Of a stretch of 64,000 bases of DNA, positions 37,545 to 48,800 are shown in pieces. The notes under the pieces were generated by a model. The model searched no databases, was not told the DNA's origin, and worked only from the letters and a program-made list of their open reading frames with translations. Origin of the DNA: Hippophae tibetana. Taxonomy: Eukaryota; Streptophyta; Magnoliopsida; Rosales; Elaeagnaceae. Both the position numbers and the translations under genes were made by a program. Numbering within the stretch: position 1 is the stretch's first letter; each line of letters opens with the position of its first letter. Where the stretch lies: assembly GCA_037013495.1 (NCBI GenBank), contig CM072805.1, positions 22,470,669 through 22,534,668 of the forward strand, written 5' to 3'.

Positions 37545-37673
37545 TCTTGGAAGACGAAGCAGAAGCTTTGTCATTAAACCCTAGCCAACCCTTAAACAAA
37601 TCTGATGCCTTAGATCCAACTATAGAGAATAAGAGAGCAGCAATGCTTGAACGTCTCTCGAACCAACATCAAT
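37545..37673 (+). pseudogene. Fragment of an unidentified host gene
   Basis: The plus frame from about 37545 reads LLEDEAEALSLNPSQPLNKS, then DALDPTIENKRAAMLERLSN and QHQLLR before a stop. It is non-repetitive, has ordinary protein composition and codon use unlike the surrounding AT-rich DNA, and looks like an exon of a host gene, but I do not recognise the family. The frame is lost downstream. It sits next to a tubulin fragment, suggesting both were captured together. Confidence 0.45.
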
Positions 37674-37949
37674 TGCTTCGCTGATTCGAAAAGTTCCATC
37701 GAGACCTAAATTGCTCAATGTTGACTCACCTGTCACTCTGATTCCACTCAACTTAAATCCAATTTGGACAAAATCTCATCCTCGATCTCCGATCTTGAAA
37801 AGCTTATCCCCTTTGTTGTCAATTGCTTCCTTAGCGTTTTCCCTCCTGTGGATTTTTTTGTAGTTTGCTTGGATTTTCTTGGACTCAACAGATGAAGTTG
37901 AGGGAACAAGGTGAGACTCAAGAAGGTTCAAGATCCTATGAAGATCTAG

Positions 37950-38085
37950 CTGCTCTGGAGAAGGTATAGAGGAAGGTGAATTCTCCAAAGCCCGTGAAGA
38001 TCTAGCTGCTTTAGAGAAAGATTATGAGGAGGTTGGTGTTGAGGCTGCCGATGGTGAGAAAGGAGATGAATACTGAGATCGTGGA
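37950..38085 (+). pseudogene. Alpha-tubulin C-terminal fragment
   Basis: The plus frame gives [20 protein letters not shown], then [19 protein letters not shown] and a TGA stop. This is the conserved end of plant alpha-tubulin (family pattern: [27 protein letters not shown], then an acidic tail ending EY). Only the last 40 or so residues are present, with no upstream tubulin sequence, so it is a captured or retro-copied piece. A partial echo of the same coding block (GAAGATCTAGCTGCTCTGGA) occurs just upstream at about 37939. Confidence 0.8.
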
Positions 38086-38399
38086 ATCAAGGAAGAGCGT
38101 TATATGTTTTTATTGTCTACTGCTATTTTTTCAAACATTGTCAATCATTTACTATTTCATGTTTGGTAGTTACTATGTTTAATTACCTTTCTACCTGTCG
38201 TTGTATATGATAACTTATCATACGGGTGGGTATTTTAGGGGTATTTTTATAAAATAAGTGGGATATATTTTGATAAAAAAACAATTGTATTAACTTCCAT
38301 TTGAAAATTGACTATGAAAACTTAGAGTTAGTTATTGTTACTAAAAATAGGGAATATTATAGTTCAAATTGAAGAAATAAACAGAGTTGTTACATCAAG

Positions 38400-41280
38400 T
38401 AAAGAGTTTATAACATCTATAAAATTTAAATAATCTTGTAATGATGCTTATAATGACATCTCTGATTGAATGTAATTAACTCACTTGGAGTAGATCTATG
38501 AAGATTTCTGTTAGAGCCAAGTTAAAGTTGGGTTAGTTGATGATAAGTTTCCTATGCCTAACGAAGAAAATACAAAGTAAGAACTTGGGAAAAGAGCTAA
38601 CTACATGATAACTTCTTGGCTACTTAATTCTATATCCAAGGACTTTATTGATAGTTTTTTTATACAACTTCAACCAAAGAGTTGTGGGATGAGATAGTTA
38701 AAAAACATGGTGAAAGCAATGGATCCTTGCTTTATCAGATTCAAAAAGATATTGCTTCAATATCTTAAGGTAATGATTCAATTGCAAAATATTATGGAAA
38801 ACTGAAGCACTTGTGGGATGAATTTGCTTTGTCTTATGTCTTTATCTCCCTCCACATGTGGAGCTACAAAGATAATTTCAAATTTCTACTCTATGAATAG
38901 ATTGATGCAATTCCTTATGGGATTAAATGAGTGATACGACCTTACTAGAAATCAAATTTTGGTCATGCATCCATTGCCAATTGTGATTCATGCTTATTCA
39001 ATGCTTTTTAGTGTTGAAAAATAAAAAGAGGTTCGTGTTAATTTTAATGAAAGCATTGAAGTTGTTGGATTACTAGCCAAAACTCAAGTGAAAATGAATT
39101 AATTTAAGAAAGAAACTTCTATGAAATGAGCTACTACTAAGAAGAAAGAGAATGAGAATAAGGTTTGTGAATATTGCAGAATGAGAGGGTATGAAAAAGA
39201 TACTTGTTTTAAAATTTATGAAGTTTTAGACTGGTACAAGGAATTAAAGGGTCAACAAAAAAAGGTACTAACAAAGTTATGGTAAATATGGTTGACATAC
39301 CACTTGATTAGGAAGATATGAATGAAGCCATAGGAGAGAAACAAGGTGTTTTAGATAATCGGGTTTAGTAAAAGTTGATGAAGTTGATCAACGATAATAT
39401 GATTGTGGATGACAACTATGCAAACTTTGCTAGTTTCAACAATTTTATAAGTAACACTTTCTCTCTTTAATGTACTTTAAGTTCTGGTACTAGTATAATT
39501 AATTTGTTGAAAAATGGTATTTGGATAGTGGACTCAGGGGCCACCAATCACATGTCAGACGTTAGAATTTTTTTTAGCAATCTAAGAAAACCTAAAAGAC
39601 CTTCACCAGTTTATTTACCAGATGGATATGTAAAGTATGTTCATAACATATGAGACATTAGTCTTCCTAATAAAATTTTCCTGAAAAATGTATCATTTAT
39701 ACCAAGTTTTAAATTTAATCTTATATTTGTTCAAAAACTTGCTCACCTTGCCCAAATGGAATTTCATTTTACACCAACTACTTCTATTCTACAAGACCTG
39801 TAGACTAAAGAAATTCTAACAATAGGAAAAGCTCTAAAAAGCCTCTATGTTTTAGATATTGCTAGTTTTCAAGATTTCAATTGTAATAACTTTATTACAA
39901 ATGTTGAGTTTCTAAAATCAAATCCTCATTGATTGAATTGTAGTGATGAAGTTTCTATCAACGAAAAGAAAAGATTTTTTAAAACTTAATTGTGGCATAG
40001 CAAATTGGGACACTGTCCTATAGATGTTTTGAAACGCAATAATTTTTTGAAAGAACAAAATTTGAATTTTTTTTATCAATGTGAAGTTTGTCACAAGTCC
40101 AAATAGCACAGATTACCTTTTCCCATTAGTCATACTAGAGCCTCACAAGCTTTTGAACTGATTCACTTAGACTTATAGGGTACTTATGGCCAAGTCTCTA
40201 TTAAAATAGCCATATATTTTCTAACTATTGTTGATGACCACACAAAGATCACCTGGACTTACCGCATGATCCACAAAAGCTAGACCAGTTCTTTTTTTAC
40301 CAACTTCATCAACATGATTCATACATAGTATGAGAAACATATTAAAGTCATAAGGAGTGACAATGGTATAGAATTCACAAATTCAGAATTTCAATCATTT
40401 ATTTTTAGTAAAGGAGTAATTCATCAAAATCAATGTCCTTATACTCAACAAAATGGGGTAGTAGAAAGGAAACACAAATATCTCTTGCAAATAGCCAGAG
40501 CTCTCATATTTTAGGGAGGTTTACCAAAGAAATTTTGGGGTTTTTCAATCCTTATGGCCACTTACATCATAAATAGACTTCCATCATCAATTTTAATTGG
40601 AAAACCCCCGTAGAAATACTTCTCTCAAAAACACCAAATTATTCAAACCTTAGAGTTTTTGGATGCTTGTGCTATTGAGAAATGTTTTACCAAACAAAGA
40701 CAAATTTACTGATTCAAATGTATATTTTTTGGATACATTTCAACTCAAAAGACCTTTAGAGTTTATGATTTGGAAAAAACATAAGTTATATGTTTCAAGA
40801 GATGTAAAATTTTATGAACAAATTTTTCTTTATAAAATTGAAAACGACAGTATCGAAAACATAGAACAATATGTCTTACCACTTCCTATAAGTGAAAATG
40901 ACATTGAACCAATCATCTTAAACACAGACCAATCGTCTTCTATACCCATAACTGATCAAAATATTTAAGATGATTCATCAGCTTCCAATGATGATAATTA
41001 TTTGCCTAATTCCATAGAAGAATATTCATATAAAACCCAAATAACCAATGGAGTTCAAAAACATAATACTAGAATTAGAAGTAAGCCAACATGGATGGCG
41101 GATTATGTTCTTAATTTAGTTATCAAGTCTTCAGATAGAATCTCTTGTAAGTCATAGGATCTCAGAACATATACTCTAAAAACCTTCTATTTTTACAAAA
41201 TTTCCTATATGTTTTTTATGCTTACATGTCCTTTTTGGAAAATATGTCTGATGTTCAAGAACCAAGTTCTATTAAGAAAT
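38400..41280 (+). pseudogene. Truncated Ty1/Copia element (gag to start of reverse transcriptase)
   Basis: Broken plus frames give, in order: a gag N-terminal remnant (WSRSMKISVRAKLKLG-like, about 38490); a UBN2 gag part (TKELWDEIVKKHGESNGSLL, about 38670); protease (WIVDSGATNHMSD, about 39520, catalytic DSGA kept); and gag-pre-integrase (LWHSKLGHCP-like, about 39990). Integrase follows with FLTIVDDHTKITW (about 40220), VIRSDNGIEF (about 40355) and NGVVERKHKYLLQIARA (about 40455). The linker is the open frame 40663-40968. The RT entry motif MSDVQEPSS lies at about 41250. Similarity stops there, so catalytic RT and RNase H are gone. Many stops show it is dead. LTRs were not found. Confidence 0.82.
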
Positions 41281-41289
41281 AAGAAACGT

Positions 41290-42390
41290 GTTTTGTTTTT
41301 ATATCAAGAAAACCATTAAGAATCACCATGCATTTACTTCATTAGATATCAAGAAGATGAAGAGGCATCACTAGTTACGTCATCATATAGACTATTGATA
41401 GAAAACACAAAAGATAAATAAAAGTATAGAACCCACATCTTTAGTTAAAAAAATTATTCTAAGAAAATGTAAGGCATAAATATAAATGCCAAAAGCAAAA
41501 AGCTAGGTAAGAATTATTAAAGTATGACAAACACTGGTTTTCTATTATTATAAATATGGATTCCTTATTCTATAAAAAAGAATCTTTATTTCATTTAGTT
41601 AGACACACAACTTCAGTAGTAACAAACTCTACTTTAAATTTTTTTCACCAAGTTACTATGAGGCTAAGAATCTTTTCAAGGTTCTTAGTCAGAAATTCTT
41701 AACTGACTTTTAGAATTATAATGATTATTTATATTATGTATAAAATAAAGTATAGTCACTCATTTTCTATTATCTATTAAGTCTAATTTGGATACTTTAC
41801 TATGTAAGGATGCAAGTTATTTTCATTACGAGGAAAGTATTAAGGCTGAACAAGCTAAGGTATGTCAGATTTAATAAAAGAAGACAAATAACAAAAGGAA
41901 ATATTTTGTGGTGGTCTTATTAAATTTAGGTATGATAATCTTAATTTTAAATCAATTAAGGATCTCGAATGATTAAATATTTGTTTATAACATTTATAAA
42001 ACTAATAAATAAGAAAATAAAGATAAATAAACTACATTCAAGCTTATATAAAAATAAACATGAGAAAATTATAAAGATAAGTTAATGTTTCAATAAAAAA
42101 CTTAAATGTTTGCCTTTAAATAAAAATCTACAAGAAGTAACAACTAACATTTCACAACAGTTAGCCACAATTTGGTATCAAAACCATAAGAAAGAAAAAT
42201 ACAACAATATATGGAAAGTTGATGTCGTTAATTATTCGAGGACTATAGTGATATTAATTATAAAAGTTGAGGACATTTTTATAAAAATCAGGAGTATATA
42301 TGATATGCTAAAGGTTAGGGGCAACAGTGATAATTGTTTGTTCTAAAAATAATCTTGAGAATATTACATATTTAGTAAACTTTTTTATTA
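41290..42390. other. Unassigned spacer between the Copia and the caulimovirid remnant
   Basis: It holds TTACGTCAT at about 41369, a TATA-like TTATAAATATGG at about 41549, and TTTGGTATCAAAACC at about 42172, resembling a tRNA-Met primer site. These could be remains of a pararetrovirus intergenic region in plus orientation, opposite to the coding remnant. ORF 42110-42346 matches nothing known. Confidence 0.3.
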
Positions 42391-42750
42391 CCTTTTTTAT
42401 AGCTAAATCTTTTTTTTCATTATTATGGTAGTTAGTTCGTCTCTTTGAAAAGCTCTTGAAGTAAATTTACACAAATTTTCATCCATTTCATCTACTCTTT
42501 CTTTTAATATGGCTTCTTAAAATTCATGTGAAACATCTATTTCTATTATCATTTTTTCATCTGATCCTAAATGGTAAAGTTATGGTAAAAAAATTATCTA
42601 TATTTTTACCTTTTTCATGTACTAAGCATCTTGATCAGTACATTTTCAGACATAATATTTCTTAAATTTTTCTTATAAAGATTTTTGAGTATGTTAACCA
42701 TCTTAAAAAAATTTAATTGGTTTTTGTTACTAGTAACACTAAAAAATCCT

Positions 42751-42916
42751 TGTATGTTATTTAGCATATGAAGTTGAAGGTGGTGTTTATCATCTTATAT
42801 TTCAAGTCCTAAATACTTGATCTTTTGTTAGGCTGTATGTTATTTAGCATATGAAGTTGAAGGTGGTGTTTATCATCTTATATTTCAAGTCCTAAATACT
42901 TGATCTTTTGTTAGGC
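42751..42916 (-). repeat. 83-bp perfect tandem duplication inside the caulimovirid RT connection region
   Basis: Units 42751-42833 and 42834-42916 are identical as read. On the minus strand each contains the YLGLEIQDD-like motif of the region after the RT palm. 83 is not a multiple of 3, so the duplication shifts frame. Confidence 0.92.
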
Positions 42917-42939
42917 TAATACTGCCTTTTTCTTAGATT

Positions 42940-43450
42940 ATCATTCCTTCTTTTTTATATTTTGTTAGGATTTTTAATATGTATAGATAATGTTGGTTGG
43001 TATTATCACCAAAGAGTGATATAACATCAATATAGACATAATAAAAAAGTTGATATTTTTTAAAAATGTTGTCCATATATCATTAAAATATTTTTAGTGT
43101 TTGTTTTAATCTAAATAATACAACAATATATTAAAATTGTTCTCGTGGATAGTTAATAATTGAGGTTATTTATCTATCTAATTTTCTAGTATCCATTCTT
43201 GAAATTAAATCTAGAAAAATATTACTTTCCTTTTATTAAGACCAATAATTCATACTTTTTAAGGATAAAGTATCTATTATCTATTGTTTCTTTATTTAGT
43301 TATTTAAAATTTATCACCATTTGTCTAATATCTTATCTTTTTGAAGCTTCTTTTTCTACAAAAAAAATATTGGGCTTGAGTGTAAGCTCATGCTTGGTTA
43401 AATTACTATTAGTTCCAAAAGTTTTTAAATTTGTTTACTAAATTCTTCTC
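42940..43450 (-). pseudogene. Caulimovirid reverse transcriptase remnant
   Basis: Minus reading from about 43362 has FFVEKEASK, then MVINFK and a TIDNRYF-like block typical of caulimovirid RT entry motifs. The active-site motif at about 43045-43000 reads YVYIDV, so the second catalytic Asp of YxDD is Val. Stops interrupt the frame, and it is catalytically dead as read. Confidence 0.72.
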
Positions 43451-44020
43451 ATACTTATGGAGTATAAATCATAGGTTTTACTCCTAATATTATTATGGTC
43501 TTTTAATTGTATATTTACTACGTATTCAAGCTTATTAATATTTGCATTTAAAGGATTTTTTGAATTTACTATTTTAAGTAATTTCTTTATTTTCAATAAC
43601 CTTTTATCTTCTTGTGCTTCTTTTAAGAAGGGATTTTCTTGATTATTAAATTCTAGATCATCTTTATTTAGTAAATTTTGAATATGTGTTCTATTTTTCT
43701 AATTGTGATTTCTATTTTTGCTACATCTTACCACATTTTTGCTTTTTATGTTATTCAATAAACTTTTATGATGAAACACTCTTGACATTTCTAACTTTTG
43801 AAATATATTATGCTTATCTTACATATTTATTGTGTAAATGGTTTATATAAGTTTAAAAAATTATTTTCTATCAAGAAATCAACTTCCATTTTCGTTAATA
43901 TATAGTAGAAATGTGGAAATTTTCTTCTCCTATTATAATATCAATATTTTTTATAACCTTGTTTAGGTTAATTGTTGTAGTATTTTTAATTCTTACTATC
44001 GAGTCATTCAAGATTACAGT

Positions 44021-44221
44021 TTAAAATTCTTGTGAAAATACATATTTACTTATTACACACATACTGACTCTAGTATCTATATAAGTATATAAATGATATA
44101 TATTATATTCTTTGAATTTACATCCTATTTTTATGTAATTACTATTAGGGTTAGTTATGCTATATAGATCACTCATCCTCATATGTTTCCTTTGAATCAG
44201 TTTTTTCTTCTTCAGTTTCAA
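44021..44221 (-). pseudogene. Caulimovirid aspartic protease remnant
   Basis: A 66-codon minus frame contains the protease active-site region, read here as YIDTRVSMCVISKYV. The invariant DTG is DTR, so the protease is inactive. It sits between the coat-protein and RT remnants, as expected for the family. Confidence 0.7.
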
Positions 44222-44249
44222 TCATTAAATATATTGATTATGTTTCATC

Positions 44250-45750
44250 AATTTCTCATTCTTCTATAGATTCTAATTATATCTTATAGCTTTGTTTTAG
44301 TATCTTTAAAATTTTCTTATATTCCTTTTTATGCGTTAACTTACTAGGAAAATCATTGGTATAATGACCTTTCTTATTATATATCCAACACTTGCAAGTT
44401 TTTTTTGCCTCATAGACGATAATTTTCTTTTCTATGAAATTTTCTTCTTCTAAAATGTTTTTTATTATAAGGTTTTTGGTTATATATTCTGTTATATTTA
44501 TAAAAATCTTGTTTTTTGAATTTATATTTCTTGAACTTTTTATATTTTTTATATTTTGTTTATAATGCTTTATATTATATCCATACTTTCTTAGCATTTG
44601 AAAACTCTTACTATCACAACATATTTTTTATTTTTATTTAGCATAATTATATTCATTTTTTCTTTGACATTATAGAATTATCCAAGCTTTTGATTCTTTC
44701 ATTCTTCCTCCTAAAGTATCTAGTATTGCTATAATATTTTATTTCTCCAATTTTCTCTAATAGTTTTATATAGAGTTTTTAGTAACTTTTGATAAAATAT
44801 CTTCTTAAATTGATGTTGTATTTTATGTATCTTGTGGTAACATATTTTATATTTACATATACACATATAACATATTTTCATATTTTTAAATACAATTTAA
44901 CCTCATTTATTTATAGTTCACTTGTTTCAATAATATGATTTTTTTATATTCTCTTGTGAACTATTTATATATTTTATTTACTTCTTTATTTAAATAATGT
45001 CTTCCTATTGAAGAATCTCCTTGCATCCTTAGATGTAATATCATCTGGTAGATTATTAAACCATATTTTAATATTTTTAATCATTTTATAGTTTAAAAAT
45101 ATTATACAAATTGATGAATTTGTAATGATAGTTCAAGATGTCTAGATTAATACACTCATTGCATTGCCTATTCATCTAATTTATTTATTTTCTCTCTCTG
45201 GTACAATCTAAGTCTAGATAGTTAGTTTTATTATTATTTTTATAAAATTTGAATTCTGGTGGTATAGATTCTCTAATGTCCTCGTATAATCCTTCTTTTA
45301 TTTTTGGTTGTTTCCTTCTTCTATCTAGAGGATTAAATTTCATTTGTTTTTTTTGCATATTCCTATCATTTCTAAGGAGATCAGAAGTCTCTCCCTAAAT
45401 TATATGGGGCATTATTTTATTTATTTCCATATTAATTTTGAGTTTTTTTTAATTCAGAATCTATTTTACTAATTACTGTCATATCTTCTTTTTTATTAGA
45501 TCATGTTTTTTCTTCATAATGTTTTCTTAATTCCTCATCTGTTGATGTTAATAGACTTACTAATGTTCTTACATCCTTATTTTTAGGATCCATAAATTAT
45601 TCTTCTCACTATTTTGTATATTCCATTAAGTTAGAACTATATATATTTTTTCATTTTCTTTTCATTACGAGGAATCATTTCATCAAATCTTTTGAGTGGT
45701 TGTTCTTTTAATCCTTCTAATGGATCTCCCTTTAGAATAAATAGATATAA
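44250..45750 (-). pseudogene. Caulimovirid coat-protein region with zinc knuckle
   Basis: The zinc knuckle lies at about 44400-44350 in the minus frame 44597-44277. It reads CKCWIYNKKGHYTNDFP, where the second and fourth Cys of the usual CCHC knuckle are replaced by Tyr and Phe, so zinc binding is lost. Upstream, polar helical coat-protein-like stretches (for example QGDSSIGRHYLNKE, about 45030) are split by stops. Confidence 0.65.
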
Positions 45751-46249
45751 TATTTTTTCACACCTATTTTTTATTATTTCTTTAAGGGTTTCTTCTTGGA
45801 TTTTATTTATATTTTATAAAGATTTTATTTTTTCTTTAAAAAAATTAAGGTTTTCATAGCTTTTTGGTTATTGGATATGCTTATTAAGGTACCTTTATTT
45901 TCTAATTCGATTCCTTTTAACCTATCTTTTGACATGTTTAAGATATTTGTACTTTATAGTTTATCAGTTTTCTTGTTATAGACTTATTACTTCATGGATA
46001 AGATTTTTGACTTCTTTAATTTCTTGTTTTGATTCTTTTATTTCTTCTTCTTGTTCCCATTCTTGTTTACTTATTTTTGTTTTATTATTTATAAATTCAA
46101 TTCGTAGTACATTACTTTTTCTTACTATTTACTTTTTCTTCATAGTATTAGAGGTTTTTCTTTAACATCTAAGTTACATTCCTTAGGTATTTCAAAGTTT
46201 GTTAATATTTTTGGTTTTATTATTTGTCTAATTTATAGGAATTTTTTTA

Positions 46250-46740
46250 TCCATTTTTATGAATTTATTTTTTCCACATAATGAACTATTATGTATATTT
46301 GTTAATAATATCTTACTATGTAGTGTACTAAAAAATGAATTATTTTCTTCTTTCCACAAATATCTTCTTTTAAAGTTATAGGTTAAACTTAATACTTGAT
46401 TTAAATTTTTATCATTAATATTAATAACAAATCTAGGATATGGTGTGAATTTTAATTTCTAGTATCATAGGTTTTCATGGATAATTCATAATAAAACATA
46501 TTTTCTATTTATTAATTTATTGTCTAGGAGTGTTAATTTTATTGGTATATCAATTATTTCTTTAAAATGTGTTTTTATTAATATTTGGATTTCTCTAAAT
46601 GGATGTATCCAATTTTTCTTTTTGTCTTTTTGGTAGATTTTTGATAGTTTATCCATGATGGTTTATTTGTCAATTATTGGAATGTTATACTTTCTTTTTG
46701 CATTTGTAATATTAATACTCATTTATTTATTACTTATTCC
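46250..46740 (-). pseudogene. Caulimovirid movement-protein-like remnant
   Basis: Minus reading contains a KLTLLDNKLINRKYVLL-like stretch, then KLKFTPYPRFVI and a downstream LLTNIHNSSLC, comparable to the conserved core of caulimovirid movement proteins (YPR/K followed by a TH/NHS region). In-frame stops interrupt it. Movement proteins carry virus through plasmodesmata; this copy cannot be expressed whole. Confidence 0.55.
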
Positions 46741-47049
46741 ATAATAAAATATATATTTTTTGAAATTTATTTTGCATATTCTTAAGAATGATGAATCTTT
46801 GATTCCATCTCATTTATTAAAATTTAATCTTATCTTTTGTATTTCTTCAAATTTGTTTTTTACTAATTACTATTTATTGTAAAAAATATCTTGAGATGTT
46901 TTGTATTTCTTGATTTTTCATTATTTTTATCATTTTCATGTATAAAAGATTACTATTCACTTCTGTTCACTTTAACTTCTGTTAAATTGGAGAATATTTG
47001 TGATATTTTTAAAATATTAGGAGTATTTATGATATTACTTTAAAAATTG

Positions 47050-47683
47050 GAAATATAATTTATATTATCTCAAAATAATGGCACATTGTTGGAGTTGATA
47101 TAATCAAGGAGATTCGATCTCTTTTCATTTCAGATAAAGATCAAAAACCATTGGAATCATACCTATATTACTTTGATAAGTAAAAATGCAAATCCAAATT
47201 AGGGAAATGATTATTGCCCAATGAGTCTTTGTAATGTACTATACGAAATTGTGGCAAGAATTATTCTCAAAAGATTAAGAGGCATCCTAAACACAAATAT
47301 TTCTCTCATGCAATCTGCATTACTCCATGGATGTTGGATAACTAAAAACATTCTTATTGCACAAATAGTAGAATGACAATTCACTAGAAGAATAAAGGAA
47401 GATGTGGTCTTATGGGAGTTAAATTGGTTATGAAAATGGCTTATATATAATTATGTGGAACATTATTTTTTAATAGATATTATGGAAGCCACAGATTTCT
47501 CTATCAAATTTTGCAAAATCTTTTATGAATGTGTTTCTACTGTTACATATTCAATTTTATTAAATAGTTCCCTATTTGGATTGATAGCCCCCCAACAAGG
47601 TCTACGACAAGGTGATCCCTTATTACCTTAATTTTTTTTATGGTCTCAGAATGTCTATCTAGATTGATACACAAAGTTGAAAC
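47050..47683 (+). mobile_element. L1-type LINE, fragment A (reverse transcriptase palm)
   Basis: Broken plus frames give MSLCNVLYEIVARIILKRLR (about 47220), QSALLHG (about 47310), GRIxxDxxL-like WITKNILIAQ, and LIAPQQGLRQGDPLLP (about 47584), the hallmark plant LINE RT block. There is no endonuclease upstream, so it is 5'-truncated. It stops at 47683, where the Gypsy element enters, and continues at 53617. The strand is shared by all three pieces. Confidence 0.85.
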
Positions 47684-48001
47684 TGATACAAACCAAATCA
47701 GCTTCGCCGCGGTGAGTCGCTGCAGTCGGCAAACGAGGCACTTCAACCAGCCACTGATGAACGCAAATAGACGCAGCTCAGGCACGAGAAATAACTACAT
47801 CATTCTATTAGAATTTCAGAAATCTGTTAGCACATTAGTGCACTAGATTCACGCAACTTCTTTTGTGATTTCTCTATGAAATGTTAGGCTATATATAGCC
47901 CGTAAGAAATGAAATAAAGATATGAAGAATTTTACCTGATTTTCCCTTTTCTCCTGTAGTTTTTTCTCTTCGTCACCTCATCTCTGTCCTAATTTGTATC
48001 A
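47684..48001 (+). repeat. 5' LTR of the Gypsy element (318 bp)
   Basis: TGATAC start and GTATCA end, paired with 53326-53611. It carries 32 bp (around 47799-47830) missing from the 3' copy. GGCTATATATAGCC at about 47887 holds the TATA region. Confidence 0.92.
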
Positions 48002-48800
48002 ATGGTATCAAAGCTGGTTGCGAGAATGGATACTCGAGGCAAATCCAATCTCAAATTTCGCAATGACGTAATAGAAACCCTTGAACATCATGATAACATG
48101 TTACAAGCCATGCTCATAGAGTTGCAAGCAATGCGCGCAGCTCGTAACTTACCTGAGGATAACCCCTTTGCTAGAGATGAAACCAACCAATCACACCCCC
48201 ACACTTCGCGATCAGTTACGGAGAGCAATCATCCCCAATTGAGGTTGTCCTTCCCAAGGTTCGCCAGAGAGGATCCTACAGGTTGGATTTATAAGGCCGA
48301 GTAGTACTTCGAGTTCACTAATATAACTGCTGACCAGCAAGTACAATTGGCTTCTTTCCACTTGGAAGGCATCGCGTTATAGTGGCATCGGTGGCTCACA
48401 AAATTTCGTGGACCTCTCACCTGAGAGGATTTTTCCAAAGCTGCACAACTGAGTTTTGGACCCATAGACTTCGAAGACCCCTCAGAAGCACTATCTCGCC
48501 TAAGACACACTACTAGTGTGGCAGCATACCAGGAATCCTTCGAGAAACTCTCTCATTGTGTGGATGGATTACCTAAAGAGTTTCTAATTGGCTGCTTCAT
48601 CGTAGGATTAAGGGATGAGATTTGAATTGATGTTATGAGATTTGAATTGATGTTAAAATCAAGCAACCCAGAACTCTGGCTGATGCCATTGGTATGGCAC
48701 GATTAATTGAGGAAAGGAATTTCTTATAGAAGAAATCTACGGCCAATTCTCGTTTTCAACTACCTGTCAACACTACCAAACCTGATCTTCAGTGAATGAA
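48002..48800 (+). pseudogene. Gypsy gag remnant
   Basis: The open frame 48002-48304 (a start region with coiled-coil-like helix, then LRLSFPRFAREDPTGWIYKA) runs into a TAG at 48302. It continues after stops as QVQLASFHLEGIAL, WHRWL, DFSKAAQLSFGP, and SVAAYQESFEKLSHCVDGLP, the retrotransposon gag domain. It ends near 48790 where the insert begins, and the zinc knuckle is missing. Confidence 0.8.

Larger units (their letters stand above)
42400..46740 (-). mobile_element. Endogenous caulimovirid (integrated plant pararetrovirus) remnant
   Basis: Minus-strand remnants lie in the Caulimoviridae order: movement-protein-like region (46740-46250), coiled-coil/coat-protein region with zinc knuckle (about 46000-44250), aspartic protease (44221-44021), reverse transcriptase (about 43450-42950) and RT connection region (about 42916-42700). 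Stops and frameshifts occur throughout, and both protease and RT catalytic motifs are altered, so it is non-functional. The genus is not resolved; Florendovirus-like or Petuvirus-like are possible. Family assignment rests on the C-x-C-W zinc knuckle, the RT wording and the gene order, none of which fit Copia or Gypsy. Confidence 0.8.

Noticed and set aside
37776..37988. 70-codon minus ORF between the captured fragments
   Set aside because: The overlapping plus strand carries the better-supported fragments; no domain seen.
42169..42185. Primer-binding-site-like TGGTATCAAAACC as proof of an LTR element
   Set aside because: No LTR precedes it and the match is incomplete; kept only as a speculative viral leader signal.
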